A stretch of DNA of 64,000 bases, from positions 3,492,501 through 3,556,500 of the forward strand of contig NZ_CP121647.1 in the NCBI RefSeq assembly GCF_029714305.1, in the 5' to 3' direction. Position 1 is the first letter of the stretch; each line of letters opens with the position of its first letter. Position numbers and translations under genes: made by a program. The stretch is from Bradyrhizobium sp. CB3481 (lineage in GTDB: Bacteria; Pseudomonadota; Alphaproteobacteria; Rhizobiales; Xanthobacteraceae). The notes under the pieces were generated by a model. It was given only the letters and a program-made list of their open reading frames with translations, was not told where the DNA came from and did not search any database. This document shows positions 17,215-26,432 of the stretch, in pieces.

Positions 17215-17943
17215 TCAGGGGGTCGCTTCCGGCAGGCGCGCACTGGTTGCCCCGAACACCTGTTCAAAAGCCTGCCGGAGCGCGACGTCGACGTCCTCCA
17301 TCGTCACGGGCAGGCCGAGATCGACCAGCGAGGTGACGCCGTAGCGCGGGTCGGCGACGCCGCAGGGCACGATGGCGGAGAAATGCGACAGGTCCGGCTC
17401 GACATTGATGGCAATACCGTGGAACGACACCCAGCGACGCAGCCGCACGCCGATCGCGGCGATCTTGTCCTCGTAGCCAACCCCCTTGTCCGGGCGCCTG
17501 ACCCAGACCCCGACGCGATCTTCGCGCCGCTCGCCGCGGACGTTGAAGGCGTCAAGCGTGCGGATGATCCATTCTTCCAGGCCCGCCACATAGGCGCGCA
17601 CGTCGGGCCGCCGCCGCTTCAGGTCGAGCATGACATAGGCCACCCGCTGGCCGGGCCCGTGATAGGTGAGCTGGCCGCCCCGGCCGGTGGTGAACAGCGG
17701 AAAGCGCGGGTCGAGCAGGTCGGTCGGTTTGCCGCTGGTGCCGGACGTGTAGAGCGGGGGATGCTCCAAAAGCCAGACCAGCTCGGTCGCCTTTCCCTCG
17801 GCGATCGCGGCAGCGCGGGCCTCCATCTCGGCCACGGTCTCGCGGTAGGGCGCGGAACCGGCCGAAATCCGCCATTCGACCTCGCCGCCGCCCTGGGCAC
17901 GCGCGAATGTCGTCAAATCAAGGCTTTGGCGGTCATTAACCAT
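17215..17943 (-). CDS. lipB: Lipoyl(octanoyl) transferase
   Basis: 242 residues. The family motifs are in order: [23 protein letters not shown] (lipoyl-substrate pocket), [22 protein letters not shown] (with the conserved lysine) and SAIVPCGV, where Cys about residue 194 is the acyl-thioester nucleophile. The enzyme moves octanoate from octanoyl-ACP to lipoyl domains of 2-oxoacid dehydrogenases and the glycine cleavage H protein; LipA then inserts sulphur. No lipA is visible here. The ATG at 17943 lies 63 bp from the GTG of the divergent FliN-like gene. Confidence 0.95.
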   Translation of the reverse strand: MVNDRQSLDLTTFARAQGGGEVEWRISAGSAPYRETVAEMEARAAAIAEGKATELVWLLEHPPLYTSGTSGKPTDLLDPRFPLFTTGRGGQLTYHGPGQRVAYVMLDLKRRRPDVRAYVAGLEEWIIRTLDAFNVRGERREDRVGVWVRRPDKGVGYEDKIAAIGVRLRRWVSFHGIAINVEPDLSHFSAIVPCGVADPRYGVTSLVDLGLPVTMEDVDVALRQAFEQVFGATSARLPEATP

Positions 17944-18006
17944 TGGCTAACCATAACGTGGTCAGGTGGAACCACAGCAATCTAGTCCCTCTGTGGCGGT
18001 TCAGAA

Positions 18007-18249
18007 GTGGCGACCCTCGATAAAGTCAGCGTCAATCTCATGGTGGTGCTCGGCACCACGACCATGCCCATCCACCAGGTGATGCGGCTCTCCCGCGGCG
18101 CCATCATCGAACTGGACGCCACCGAGGCGGATGAGGTCAAGATCCTCGCCAACAACCTGCCGGTGGCTTCCGGCGTCGTCCTGGTGGACCGCAACCGCAT
18201 CGCGGTCGAAGTCAAGCAGATGCTGCCGAAATCCCCTGATGTCAGGTAG
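18007..18249 (+). CDS. FliN-like SpoA (FliM/FliN C-terminal) protein
   Basis: 80 residues from a GTG start. Almost the whole protein is one SpoA domain of flagellar switch proteins FliN/FliM: VNLMVVLGTTTMPIHQVMRLSRGAIIELDATEADEVKILANNLPVASGVVLVDRNRIAVEV. It lacks the N-terminal arm of longer FliN proteins. No other flagellar gene lies in the window, so this may be an extra FliN paralogue; in bacteria with two flagellar systems such a copy could be used in one of them. It is divergent from lipB. The SpoA assignment is firm, the flagellar role an inference. Confidence 0.8.
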   Translation: MATLDKVSVNLMVVLGTTTMPIHQVMRLSRGAIIELDATEADEVKILANNLPVASGVVLVDRNRIAVEVKQMLPKSPDVR

Positions 18250-18343
18250 TTATCGGAGCACAAAACTTCCTTGTCCCCCCATCCCTGATTTGTTACATCG
18301 GCGCCGTTGATCCGGCCGGAGCTTCATCCAGCCGGTGTCCCAA

Positions 18344-18428
18344 GCGCTCGTGGCGGAATTGGTAGACGCGCTGCCTTGAGGTGGCAGTGAGTAAAATCGT
18401 GGGGGTTCGAGTCCCTCCGAGCGCACCA
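18344..18428 (+). tRNA. tRNA-Leu (anticodon GAG)
   Basis: 85 bases with encoded CCA. The acceptor arms GCGCTCG and CGAGCGC pair perfectly; the D-arm is GTGGCGGAATTGGTAGACGC; the anticodon stem CTGCC/GGCAG closes the loop TTGAGGT with anticodon GAG, which reads CUC and CUU leucine codons; a long variable arm marks a leucine-type class II tRNA; the T-loop is GGTTCGAGTCC. Its last 16 bases are repeated at 49854-49869, so it is the integration target of the downstream island. Confidence 0.95.
18413..18428 (+). repeat. attL-type direct repeat (3' end of tRNA-Leu)
   Basis: CCCTCCGAGCGCACCA: the T-arm end, acceptor 3' strand and CCA of tRNA-Leu. The identical 16 bases occur at 49854-49869. Integration by a tyrosine recombinase at the 3' end of a tRNA leaves exactly this arrangement. 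Confidence 0.8.
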
Positions 18429-18445
18429 ACGGCAATAAGCCGTTG
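18427..18445 (+). promoter_or_regulatory. Hairpin directly downstream of tRNA-Leu
   Basis: CAACGGC and GCCGTTG pair around AATAA. It overlaps the last two bases of the tRNA. No T-run follows, so it is a weak tRNA terminator at best; the copy at 49868 is degraded. Confidence 0.4.
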
Positions 18446-18665
18446 ATACAAAAAGTATTTCCGCGACTTCTCACTCCCACATTGTTACTCACGGCGGAAC
18501 GCTGGTACTTTGTCCCGCGCAAATACCCCTGCTTGATCTCACGTTTTGGTCCAGTGGCTGCTCTTTCGGTCGTCGCGTCTTCATTTGAATCAACGCCCCG
18601 CGAAGGAAAACTGCTATTTGCTGACGAGAGGGCACTGGCGTAGCCCAGCGTAGAAATCGGCGGGC
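18429..18665. repeat. Left flank of island, homologous to 49870-50101
   Basis: This stretch aligns at lower identity over its length with 49870-50101 (shared TCCCACATTGTTAC near 18475 and 49915) and ends with 29 identical bases at 18637-18665 against 50073-50101. The distance from the repeat is also similar (208 and 203 bp). Confidence 0.7.
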
Positions 18666-19159
18666 TATTGCCCTTATCCGTGAGCGCGGCACGGTCTCCA
18701 AAGGCTCGGGCGGCCGCGGCGCCCGCAGTCAGCGCTTGCGCTTGACGACCTTCCTCGTGCTGCGAGCCTTCGGCGCGGGTGGCGTCAGGCCGTAGCGTCT
18801 GCCGCGACTAGGTTGCAAGGTTCGAGATGTCTGTCGCAACAGTCATTCATCAGCAAGGCGATCAACCGTGCGACAAGATTAGCGAGTGCCCGTCGTCAGC
18901 AAGCCGACCAAGAGAGGTCCCCCGGGAGCATCGTCCTACTTGTATGCCCAGACGCCACTCACAAGAATGCAACCTGATTGCTTGTCTCGCATTATCTGAA
19001 ACTGTTGAGGGTCGAACCCAGGGGTTTGGGAGTTGCTGACATTCGGGGGCTTATGTTCGACGGTTGGTTCTTCACGCCGTGAGGTACAGCGCGCAGATCA
19101 ATTGATCCCGTCCCTTGCGCATCGTGAGATCGGACAGCAGGGCGAGCGAAATGGACGCC
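18429..19159. other. Non-coding left end of the island
   Basis: About 730 bp without a convincing gene. It contains the att-flank homology described above and, on the minus strand near 18736-18810, a fragment rich in lysine and arginine (RGRRYGLTPPAPKARSTRK) ending at a stop, which may be the tail of a lost gene. No integrase remnant is recognisable. Confidence 0.6.
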
Positions 19160-20038
19160 TCAGCTCAACGCGTGCCCGGCTAATCCGTAGACCCACGATT
19201 CGTTTTCCTTTCGGTTGAGAAATCGGCGCCCTTTGGACATGGTCGTGACAGTGTCGATCATACCGAGACGGCTCTGCTGAAGGAAGTCGGCAAACGGACC
19301 CGTCTGCTCCCGCGTATCGACCCGGGCGAACCGTCCGACGAGATCTTTGAGATGCACGGCCGTGAGATGGATCGCGTCACGATCATTGCTGGCGACGATC
19401 GGGCCGATCACGTGACCACGTCCGAATTCGCGCTGCATGGAATAGCCGGAGATCTCCCCGCCGCGGCGCAGAACGCAAATTGACGCGCCCTCTGAAAGCA
19501 ATGCAAGCAACCTCTGACGGCTTGTTCCGAATGCTCGCTCATCCAGTGCTGCGATTTCTTCAACATTCTGCGCGGCCAGCGATGTCAATTCACCGTCCAG
19601 AACTGGCACTGGCGGGACGGGTGACATGACCTCACCCTGCCACTGATACACGACTGCTTCCTTCCTGAAGCCCAGCGAAAGGTAAAGATGATAGGCTGCG
19701 TCGGTCGAGTTCAGGCTCAAATTCCGCTCGCCACACCGCTCAAACACCTGCTTCATGAGCCAGCGGCCAGTACCTTGTGCCTGGGTACGGGGCGATGTGA
19801 TCACCAAACCGACGGTGGCGAATTCGCGCCCATGGGGGAACCACATCGCGCTGCCGAAAACGCGCCCGATGCCATCAACAGCGACGATGCCTTGTCCGGC
19901 GCGTCGCAGGAAATCCCAGTCCTTGGGCCGATGTGGCCAGCCAACCGCGATGGAAAGAGCATGCAGTAGCTTCACATCAACGTCGTTGATGTCCCTCGCG
20001 GCCAGTTCAAACGACTTTACGCGTACCGTTCGCCCCAT
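19160..20038 (-). CDS. Double-GNAT acetyltransferase
   Basis: 292 residues from the ATG at 20038; a longer form from a TTG at 20107 is possible but weaker. The first half is a GNAT domain with the acetyl-CoA loop TSPRTQAQGTGRWLMKQVF; the second half is a diverged GNAT-like domain containing FGRGHVIGPIVASN. The gene at 35262 in the same island has the same two-domain plan and a near-identical FGRGHVIGPVVA motif. The acceptor substrate is unknown; in this catabolic setting an amino compound is a reasonable guess. It is divergent from the ghrA-like gene. Confidence 0.8.
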   Translation of the reverse strand: MGRTVRVKSFELAARDINDVDVKLLHALSIAVGWPHRPKDWDFLRRAGQGIVAVDGIGRVFGSAMWFPHGREFATVGLVITSPRTQAQGTGRWLMKQVFERCGERNLSLNSTDAAYHLYLSLGFRKEAVVYQWQGEVMSPVPPVPVLDGELTSLAAQNVEEIAALDERAFGTSRQRLLALLSEGASICVLRRGGEISGYSMQREFGRGHVIGPIVASNDRDAIHLTAVHLKDLVGRFARVDTREQTGPFADFLQQSRLGMIDTVTTMSKGRRFLNRKENESWVYGLAGHALS

Positions 20039-20354
20039 TTCAATTCGTCCGTTCTTCTCGCGGATGCTGGTCTCTGGCACATCGCGCCTTTTGTCCTCCC
20101 ACGACAATAGGGCAGCAGGCTATTTCGCCACAGTATTGCACGGAAACCCAGCAGGTTTCCCCTGTTTGGGCCGTCTTTTCGAAATCTTCGGCTTGTATTG
20201 CATCGCAATTCGGCAGGGAAAGCTCCGGCTTGCAGCTACCCTCTCGATGTTCGGCAAATCGTGCAGGCAGAGTGGGCCGCCGTGAAGGCTCGCGCGAGGC
20301 TAATCGCTTTTCCCGGCGTCGTCGACATGCCGAGGAAGACAGGGGCGTGCATCG

Positions 20355-21278
20355 ATGGCATTTCTGTTCAATTCTGATTCTGCCAGGGGGGCAGTCTTCC
20401 GCCAGGCTTTTGCGCGCGAGCTCCCCGATCTGGAATTCTACCATTGTAGCGAATCTATCGACCCGGAGAAGATACGCTACCTGCTGACCTGGAATGTGCC
20501 GGACGACGTCTCGCGCTTTCGTAATCTGGAAGTGCTCTTTTCGCTCGGCGCGGGGGTTGATCAGTTCAAGGCGGAGGCGATACCCGGCCACGTGAAACTC
20601 GTGCGCATGGTCGAGGATGGCATCATACGCATGATGCAGGAATACGTCGTCCTTGGCGTGCTGACCCTCCACCGCGACATGCTTGCATATCGCGAGCAGC
20701 AGAGCAGGGGCCTTTGGCAAGCTCTTGCAACGTCCCAGGTGACTGATCGGCGTGTGGGCTTCCTGGGCCTTGGGATGCTGGCGCAAACTGCGATCGATCG
20801 CTTGAAGCCATTTGGATTTCCCCTTGCCGCGTGGAGTCGCAGCAAGAACGTGGTCGAGGGTGTCACCTGCTTCCATGGCGAGGATCAGCTCGGCGACTTT
20901 CTGCAAGGAACGGATATCCTCGTCTGTCTTCTGCCCCTGACGGAGCAAACGAGCGGTATCCTGAACTCAAGGCTCTTTTCGCTGTTGCCAGCGGGAGCGA
21001 GGCTGCTGCATGTCGGCCGCGGCCCGCAGCTTGACCAAAACGCACTCATCGAGGCGCTCGACAGCGGGCACCTGGCGGCAGCGATGCTTGACGTCACCGA
21101 TCCCGAGCCGCTGCCAGAAGGCCATCCTCTTTGGTCCCATCCGAAGGTGATCATCACGCCGCATATCGCATCCGTGACGCAACCGCATACGGCAGCACAA
21201 GCCGTCATAGAAAACATCCGGCGCCACCGTGCTGGACGCAATCCGGTCGGCCTTGTCGACCGAACCCTCGGCTACTAA
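20355..21278 (+). CDS. ghrA: Glyoxylate/hydroxypyruvate reductase A-type D-2-hydroxyacid dehydrogenase
   Basis: 307 residues, near the 312 of E. coli GhrA. A diverged substrate domain is followed by the NAD(P)-binding fold VGFLGLGMLAQTAIDRL (glycine-rich loop), then LLHVGRGPQLDQNALIEALDSGHLAAAMLDVTDPEPLP with the catalytic Arg and acidic residue and ITPHIAS with the catalytic His. GhrA-type enzymes reduce glyoxylate to glycolate and hydroxypyruvate to glycerate. The cupin gene starts 11 bp downstream. In the island it can dispose of 2-oxoacid by-products. Confidence 0.85.
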   Translation: MAFLFNSDSARGAVFRQAFARELPDLEFYHCSESIDPEKIRYLLTWNVPDDVSRFRNLEVLFSLGAGVDQFKAEAIPGHVKLVRMVEDGIIRMMQEYVVLGVLTLHRDMLAYREQQSRGLWQALATSQVTDRRVGFLGLGMLAQTAIDRLKPFGFPLAAWSRSKNVVEGVTCFHGEDQLGDFLQGTDILVCLLPLTEQTSGILNSRLFSLLPAGARLLHVGRGPQLDQNALIEALDSGHLAAAMLDVTDPEPLPEGHPLWSHPKVIITPHIASVTQPHTAAQAVIENIRRHRAGRNPVGLVDRTLGY

Positions 21279-21289
21279 CAGGAAAATCC

Positions 21290-21646
21290 ATGTCACTTCT
21301 GATCAGCATCGACACTAATCCGGATTTCGCACCGAAGAACGCTGTGCCCGCTCCGGAACGGCTCATTTCAGGTAACCCATCATTCAAGACCTGGGCGCAA
21401 GACGCTTCGAAGAGCGACAAGGTGCTGACCGGCGTCTGGGAAGCTACGCCCGGCGAGACTCATTCCATCAAGGGCACGACCTGCGAGTTCTGTCACATCA
21501 TTTCGGGTCTTGTCGAAATTGAGGAAAAGGGCGGTGAGACGAAGACTTACCGGGCTGGCGACAGCTTTGTGATGAAACCGGGCTTTGTCGGGGTCTGGCG
21601 CACGATCGAGACAGTGCGAAAGATCTACGTCTGCCATTACGACTGA
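21290..21646 (+). CDS. Cupin-domain protein (EutQ/DUF861-like)
   Basis: 118 residues, start ATG 21290 with AGGAAAATCC ahead of it. A single small beta-barrel with PGETHSIKGTTCEFCHIISGLVEIEEKGGETKTYRAGDSFVMKPGFVGVWRTIETVRKIYV, the pattern of cupin 3/EutQ-like proteins. The usual metal-binding histidines are only partly kept. It follows ghrA after 11 bp, and the aldehyde dehydrogenase starts 209 bp downstream, so the three may form one transcript. Cupins of this kind often sit beside amine or amino-acid catabolic genes; their exact reaction is generally unknown. Confidence 0.75.
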   Translation: MSLLISIDTNPDFAPKNAVPAPERLISGNPSFKTWAQDASKSDKVLTGVWEATPGETHSIKGTTCEFCHIISGLVEIEEKGGETKTYRAGDSFVMKPGFVGVWRTIETVRKIYVCHYD

Positions 21647-21855
21647 GGGCGATGCTCGGATCGGCCCCGAGGCATCCGTCAGAATAATCGACGTGCGAGG
21701 CCGCGTCTGACCACATTGAACGACCGTCAGACCATTCATTCTCAATGAAAAATGCGGCGTGCGGTCCTGTATTGCTCGGATGAGCCGCCTTGTCTCGCCA
21801 ATTGCAAATCCAAGTAGCGTTGGCAGGTTTGGCCAAAAAGCAAAGGAATAAGTCC

Positions 21856-23313
21856 ATGATAGCATTGAAGGACAGAGAACTGTTTCGCCAACAGGCGCTG
21901 ATCGGTGGCAATTGGCGGGATGCGAGTACGAAAGCTACCGTCGATGTGATCGATCCCGCTAGCCAGAAAGTGCTTGGCACCATACCCGACATGGGGCGTG
22001 ACGAGACCAGGGCAGCAATCAACGCCGCCGCTGATGCGTTCAAACGTTGGAAGACCAGGTCTCATGCAGAACGTGCAGCGCTGCTGGAGCGTTGGTATGA
22101 GCTCATGCGACGTCATGAGCAGGATCTGGCGCTTCTGCTGACGCTGGAACAAGGCAAGCCGCTTGCTGAATCGCTCGGAGAAATCCGTTACGGGGGATCC
22201 TTCGTCAAATGGTTTGCGGAAGAGGCTCGCCGGATCAATGGATCGACAATCCCGGCGCCCACGATCGATCGCCGCATTCTGGTTCTGAAAGAGCCGGTCG
22301 GCGTCTGCGGAATCATCACGCCATGGAATTTCCCCAATGCGATGATTACGCGCAAAGTGGCGCCTGCTCTTGCCGCGGGCTGCACCGTGGTCATCAAGCC
22401 CTCTGAATTCACGCCCTTTTCGGCCCTCGCGATCGGTGTTCTGGCGGAGCGGGCGGGAATTCCCGCGGGCGTGATCAACATCGTGACCGGCATGCCGGCG
22501 GAAATCGGCAAGGAGCTGATGGCCAATGAAGCCGTTCGCAAGATCTCGTTCACCGGATCGACCCGCGTGGGCGCGCTGCTGATGAAAGGCGCCGCCGACA
22601 ACGTCAAGAAGCTCAGCCTCGAGCTCGGCGGCAATGCGCCGTTCATCGTCTTTGACGATGCCGATCTCGACCGGGCCGTCGAGGGCGCGATTGCATCGAA
22701 GTTCCGCAATGGTGGACAGACGTGCGTCTGCTGCAATCGCATTCTCGTGCAATCAGGCATTTACGACGCCTTCGCACAGAAGCTCGCCAGCCGGGTCGCG
22801 AAAATGAAGGTCGGCGCCGGCACGGAAGAGGGGGTCGCAATCGGGCCTATGATCAATGGCGCGGCGATCGAAAAGATCAGGCGGCACGTCACCGACGCGC
22901 TGGACAAGGGCGCGAAGATCATCGCGCAGAGTGAAACGGTGCCGGAAGATCGGCAGTATGCGCGCCCTATCGTGCTTGGTGGCGCGACGACTGAGATGCT
23001 GCTCGCTTCGGAGGAGACTTTCGGTCCGGTCGCACCGCTCTTTCGCTTCGAGACGGAGGACGAGGCGATTGCGATCGCAAATGGCACGCCGTTCGGCCTT
23101 GCCGCATATTTCTACACTGAGAACCTCAAGCGCTCATGGCGTGTTGCCGAGGCTCTGGAGTTCGGCATGGTCGGCCTGAACACCGGCCTGATCTCGACGG
23201 AGGTTGCGCCTTTCGGCGGTGTAAAGCAGTCGGGATTGGGACGTGAAGGCTCCCAGCTCGGGATAGACGAATATCTCGAGATCAAGGCGCTCCATGTCGG
23301 GGGGTTGGACTGA
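21856..23313 (+). CDS. gabD: NAD(P)-dependent succinate-semialdehyde-type dehydrogenase
   Basis: 485 residues from the ATG at 21856, with AAGGA 7-8 bases upstream. An ALDH-superfamily enzyme: VCGIITPWNFPNAMITRKVAPALAAGCTVVIKPSE (cofactor region), FTGSTRVGALLM, LSLELGGNAPFIV (general base Glu about 256) and GGQTCVCCNR (catalytic Cys about 290). The closest family is succinate-semialdehyde dehydrogenase GabD, but a related aldehyde substrate cannot be excluded. With the aminotransferase at 24452 it would oxidise the aldehyde left by transamination. A strong hairpin terminator follows. Confidence 0.85.
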   Translation: MIALKDRELFRQQALIGGNWRDASTKATVDVIDPASQKVLGTIPDMGRDETRAAINAAADAFKRWKTRSHAERAALLERWYELMRRHEQDLALLLTLEQGKPLAESLGEIRYGGSFVKWFAEEARRINGSTIPAPTIDRRILVLKEPVGVCGIITPWNFPNAMITRKVAPALAAGCTVVIKPSEFTPFSALAIGVLAERAGIPAGVINIVTGMPAEIGKELMANEAVRKISFTGSTRVGALLMKGAADNVKKLSLELGGNAPFIVFDDADLDRAVEGAIASKFRNGGQTCVCCNRILVQSGIYDAFAQKLASRVAKMKVGAGTEEGVAIGPMINGAAIEKIRRHVTDALDKGAKIIAQSETVPEDRQYARPIVLGGATTEMLLASEETFGPVAPLFRFETEDEAIAIANGTPFGLAAYFYTENLKRSWRVAEALEFGMVGLNTGLISTEVAPFGGVKQSGLGREGSQLGIDEYLEIKALHVGGLD

Positions 23314-23339
23314 GCGATCCTTCGGACCGGTAGCTGAAA

Positions 23340-23377
23340 CAAGAAAGGGGGCGGTCGAACCGCCCCCCTTTCTTCTT
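23340..23377. terminator. Bidirectional hairpin terminator
   Basis: A long GC-rich stem (AAGAAAGGGGGCGGT opposite ACCGCCCCCCTTTCTT, one bulged base, 3-base loop) between the convergent gabD and HAD genes. A T-rich tail is present on both strands. Confidence 0.7.
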
Positions 23378-23447
23378 CACAAATGCATCGATCGTTATTG
23401 CAGCTTAAGACCTAGAGCGCTGCGAACGATCGCGAAAGAAATAAGCT

Positions 23448-24137
23448 TCACGCGCTCTTACGAAACGGCTCCAAGCCGACTGCCGCGGCCAGCCCCCCGA
23501 TGTCAGCGACCTCGGTGTATTCATAGAAGGGATTCGCGGGCTCGTGACCGCGGTTCACCCAGACCTTGCTCTTGATGCCCAAGTCATAGGCCGTCATCAG
23601 GTCGTAGCGGAACGAGGATGAGACGTGGGTGATGTCTTCCGGACCGCAGCCCAGCTTGTCAAACATGTACTCAAAGCCCTTCATGTGCGGCTTGTAGGCG
23701 CCGGTTTCCTCGGCCGTGATCACCGTGTGGAAGGGCGCGCCGAGCTTCTCCACGTTCGACATGATGAGGTTCTTCATGGAGTTCGACAGGATGACCAGGG
23801 GAATCTCCCTCGCAACTTTGGCCAGACCCGCCGGGACGTCAGGATGTGGGCCCCATGTGTGGATCTCTTCGTTGATGCGCTGGGCATCCTCCGGCCGAAA
23901 TACAACACCATTGCGCTTGCACGTACGCTCTACCGAATTATGCACGACCTCGAAGTACGGTTTCCACGCGCCAAGAACCTCGTCCAGGCGATAGGCAGCG
24001 AAATCCTTGATGAAATTTGCCATCGTCGTGGCGGGAAGCTGGGAGCCGTAGACTCTCCTTGCCGCACCGGCCATGTCGAAATTCGTCAGCGTGCCGTAGC
24101 AATCGAAGGTGATGTATTTCGGTCGGAACTTCGTCAT
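23448..24137 (-). CDS. Haloacid dehalogenase type II-like hydrolase
   Basis: 229 residues from the ATG at 24137, with GGAGG 10 bases upstream; in-frame starts further up are weaker. HAD motifs in order: ITFDCYGTL (nucleophile Asp about 12), VILSNSMKN (motif II), GAYKPHMKGFEYM (lysine of motif III) and HVSSSFRYDLMTAYDLG. These match the type II haloacid dehalogenase branch (L-2-haloacids to D-2-hydroxyacids), but many relatives act on phosphates or are unassigned. It sits opposite gabD. A second HAD type II gene lies at 44654, so the island has two. Confidence 0.8.
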   Translation of the reverse strand: MTKFRPKYITFDCYGTLTNFDMAGAARRVYGSQLPATTMANFIKDFAAYRLDEVLGAWKPYFEVVHNSVERTCKRNGVVFRPEDAQRINEEIHTWGPHPDVPAGLAKVAREIPLVILSNSMKNLIMSNVEKLGAPFHTVITAEETGAYKPHMKGFEYMFDKLGCGPEDITHVSSSFRYDLMTAYDLGIKSKVWVNRGHEPANPFYEYTEVADIGGLAAAVGLEPFRKSA

Positions 24138-24451
24138 GACGTGGAATCCTCCAATCCTCTCGGCACTGCGTGCCGGTACGACAAGCATCATAATGATCAT
24201 CTCGCATGATAAAGCGCCGCTTTCGCGGGAGCCGGAAGCAGATTGTGTCGTATCGGGTCGAAGCTTTGGCAGAGAGTTGCGCCGGGCAACCTTTCGAATT
24301 GAGCAGCACCGCCAGGCGCTGGACCTGCTCCGGCATTAGATGCGGCGTCAATCACCAATGAAAGTCAAAACTCCTTTGATCCAGGCTCAGCTTGGGAGGA
24401 ACTGCTGGCCTCGATATCCTAATTTGTTTTCGGGTTGATATGGAGGTCGAC
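24138..24451. other. Divergent intergenic region (HAD/aminotransferase)
   Basis: 314 bp without a gene. It holds an ATCAT-CTCGC-ATGAT inverted repeat at 24196-24210 in an A/T-rich patch, a possible regulator site; the Lrp gene close by is one candidate. I see no other clear signal. Confidence 0.4.
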
Positions 24452-25828
24452 ATGTTAAGCAATTCGCTGATCGAGCTGGATCGCGCGCATCTGGTTCACC
24501 CGGTCGCATCCTACCGAAGCCATGAGGCGTTAGGTGTGCGGATGTTAAAATCGGCGAAGGGCGCGACCCTGACCGATGCCTCGGGACGCCAATTGCTCGA
24601 CGGGTTCGCCGGCCTGTGGTGTGTCAACGCCGGGTACGGACAAGATAGCATCGTTGAAGCGGCGGCGAGGCAGCTCCGCGAACTGCCTTATGCGACGGGC
24701 TATTTCGGACTAGGCTCCGAGCCGGCTATCCGGCTGGCCGCCAGGCTGGCCGAATTGGCGCCCGGTGATCTGAACCATGTCTATTTCACCTTGGGTGGCT
24801 CGGATGCCGTCGACAGCACGATCCGATTCATCCGGTACTATTATCATTCCAAGGGTACACCACAGAAGGACCAGTTCATTTCCGTCGAGCACGGCTACCA
24901 TGGATCGTCGACCGCGGGGTCTGGCTTGACCGCGTTGCCCGCTTTTCACACGGGTTTTGGAGTACCCTATAGCTGGCAGCACAAGATTCCCTCGCACTAT
25001 GCCTATCGCAATCCGATTGGTACCCATCCCCCGGCGATCATTGCTGCGTCGGTCGCGGCCCTGCGGGCCAAGATCGCCGAGCTCGGAGCTGATCGCGTTG
25101 CTGCCTTCTATGTCGAGCCGATCCAGGGCTCGGGAGGCGTCCTCGTTCCGCCGCCGTCGTGGCTGAAGGAAATGCACGCTGTTTGCAAGGAGCACGATAT
25201 TCTGTTCGTTGCCGATGAGGTTATCACCGGCTTTGGCCGTGTCGGTCCGCTCTTCGCCTGTGAAGAGGATGACGTCGTGCCGGATCTCATGACCACGGCA
25301 AAGGGGCTGACCTCGGGCTACGTGCCGATGGGGGCCGTTCTGATGTCCGACCGCGTCTACGACTCGATTGCCAATGGTGCCGGCAAGACGGCCGTCGGCC
25401 ACGGCTACACCTATTCCGCACACCCTGTCAGCGCAGCCGTCGGGCTTGCGTGCCTTGACCTCTACGAAAACGGCTTGCTGGAGAACGGCCGGAACGCCGG
25501 GCACCGCCTGATGGAAGGCCTTCGCGCGTTGGCCGATCATCCGCTCGTCGGAGATGTCCGCGGTCGTGGCATGCTCGCCGCAATCGAGCTTGTCACCGAC
25601 AAGGAACGTAAGACGCCCCTGCCGGTGGCGGCCGATCCTGCGCGCCGCATTTTCGACCGCGCATGGGACAACGGCCTCGTCATCCGCGCCTTTGCCCAGG
25701 GCGTGCTGGGCTATGCCCCGCCGCTCTGCTGCACGGCTGCGGACATCGATGGCATCATTGAACGGACCAAGACCACGCTCGACCAGACGCTCGAAGACAG
25801 TGACGTGCGCGCGGCGATGAAAGGATAA
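24452..25828 (+). CDS. Class III aminotransferase (omega-amino-acid:pyruvate type)
   Basis: 458 residues from the ATG at 24452, with GGAGG 6 bases upstream. A fold-type I PLP enzyme of aminotransferase class III: YFTLGGSDAVDSTIRFIRYY, EHGYHGSSTAGSG, FVADEVITGFGRVG (PLP-interacting Asp) and TTAKGLTSGYVPMGAV (PLP-binding Lys in AKG). Members remove the terminal amino group of omega-amino acids or polyamines, giving semialdehydes. It lies between the HAD gene (divergent) and an Lrp-type regulator (convergent), and the gabD-like gene is about 1.1 kb away, so a transaminase/semialdehyde-dehydrogenase pair is likely. Confidence 0.88.
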   Translation: MLSNSLIELDRAHLVHPVASYRSHEALGVRMLKSAKGATLTDASGRQLLDGFAGLWCVNAGYGQDSIVEAAARQLRELPYATGYFGLGSEPAIRLAARLAELAPGDLNHVYFTLGGSDAVDSTIRFIRYYYHSKGTPQKDQFISVEHGYHGSSTAGSGLTALPAFHTGFGVPYSWQHKIPSHYAYRNPIGTHPPAIIAASVAALRAKIAELGADRVAAFYVEPIQGSGGVLVPPPSWLKEMHAVCKEHDILFVADEVITGFGRVGPLFACEEDDVVPDLMTTAKGLTSGYVPMGAVLMSDRVYDSIANGAGKTAVGHGYTYSAHPVSAAVGLACLDLYENGLLENGRNAGHRLMEGLRALADHPLVGDVRGRGMLAAIELVTDKERKTPLPVAADPARRIFDRAWDNGLVIRAFAQGVLGYAPPLCCTAADIDGIIERTKTTLDQTLEDSDVRAAMKG

Positions 25829-25841
25829 TCACCGCTGTTCC

Positions 25842-26318
25842 TCAGCTACTGAAGATGCTTTCAAGCGGCAGATGGGATTTCACGATGGGGGATTTCAGCA
25901 CGACAAAGCTGAAGTATTTGTCGATGCCGATATCCATCTCCACGAGGCGTTCCATGACCGCCTGGTATTCGCTGATCCCTGCCGTGATGAATTTTACTAG
26001 ATAGTCGTACCCACCCGAAACGAGATGGCATTCGACGACGGAATCGATCTTCTCGATCGTCGTGAGAAAGCGAGCGAAATCGATCTGCCGATGATTCTTC
26101 AGGGTGATTTCGGCAAACACGGTCAGAGTTTGGCCGAGCTTGGAGACGTCGATCTGGGCGGAATAGCCGGTGATGAACCCCTCTGTCTGGAGCCTCTTGA
26201 CGCGCATCAGACACGGGCTAGGCGAAAGGTTTATCAGCTCCGAGAGCTCGACGTTGGAAATCCGCCCGTTCTTCTGCAGTTCGCATAAAATCCGGATGTC
26301 GATCTTATCGAGCTTCAT
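25842..26318 (-). CDS. Lrp/AsnC-family transcriptional regulator
   Basis: 158 residues from the ATG at 26318, the usual size for the family. An N-terminal HTH (IDIRILCELQKNGRISNVELSELINLSPSPCLMRVKRLQTEGFI) precedes the RAM ligand-binding domain with LVSGGYDYLVKFITAGISEYQAVMERL. Lrp/AsnC proteins sense amino acids and commonly regulate the neighbouring amino-acid catabolic gene, here the convergent aminotransferase (13 bp apart) and probably the FAD oxidase at 26433 on the same strand. The amino acid sensed is unknown. Confidence 0.88.
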   Translation of the reverse strand: MKLDKIDIRILCELQKNGRISNVELSELINLSPSPCLMRVKRLQTEGFITGYSAQIDVSKLGQTLTVFAEITLKNHRQIDFARFLTTIEKIDSVVECHLVSGGYDYLVKFITAGISEYQAVMERLVEMDIGIDKYFSFVVLKSPIVKSHLPLESIFSS

Positions 26319-26432
26319 AGCAGGGCCATGGGATAGGGGCGACAACGGCGTCAAGGCTTTGATGCTTCAGCGTCATTCGCATTGTCATAGCACCAACCGG
26401 TATCTTTTCCCACCGGGGCGGACGACTGGATC

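Noticed and set aside
18443..19039. Short frames just after tRNA-Leu
   Set aside because: They lie in sequence shared with the other att flank but are not kept open there, so they are unlikely to be coding.
19040..19160. A remnant integrase near the left end
   Set aside because: No tyrosine-recombinase motif (Arg, His-x-x-Arg, Tyr) was found on either strand by reading; an integrase may lie outside the window.
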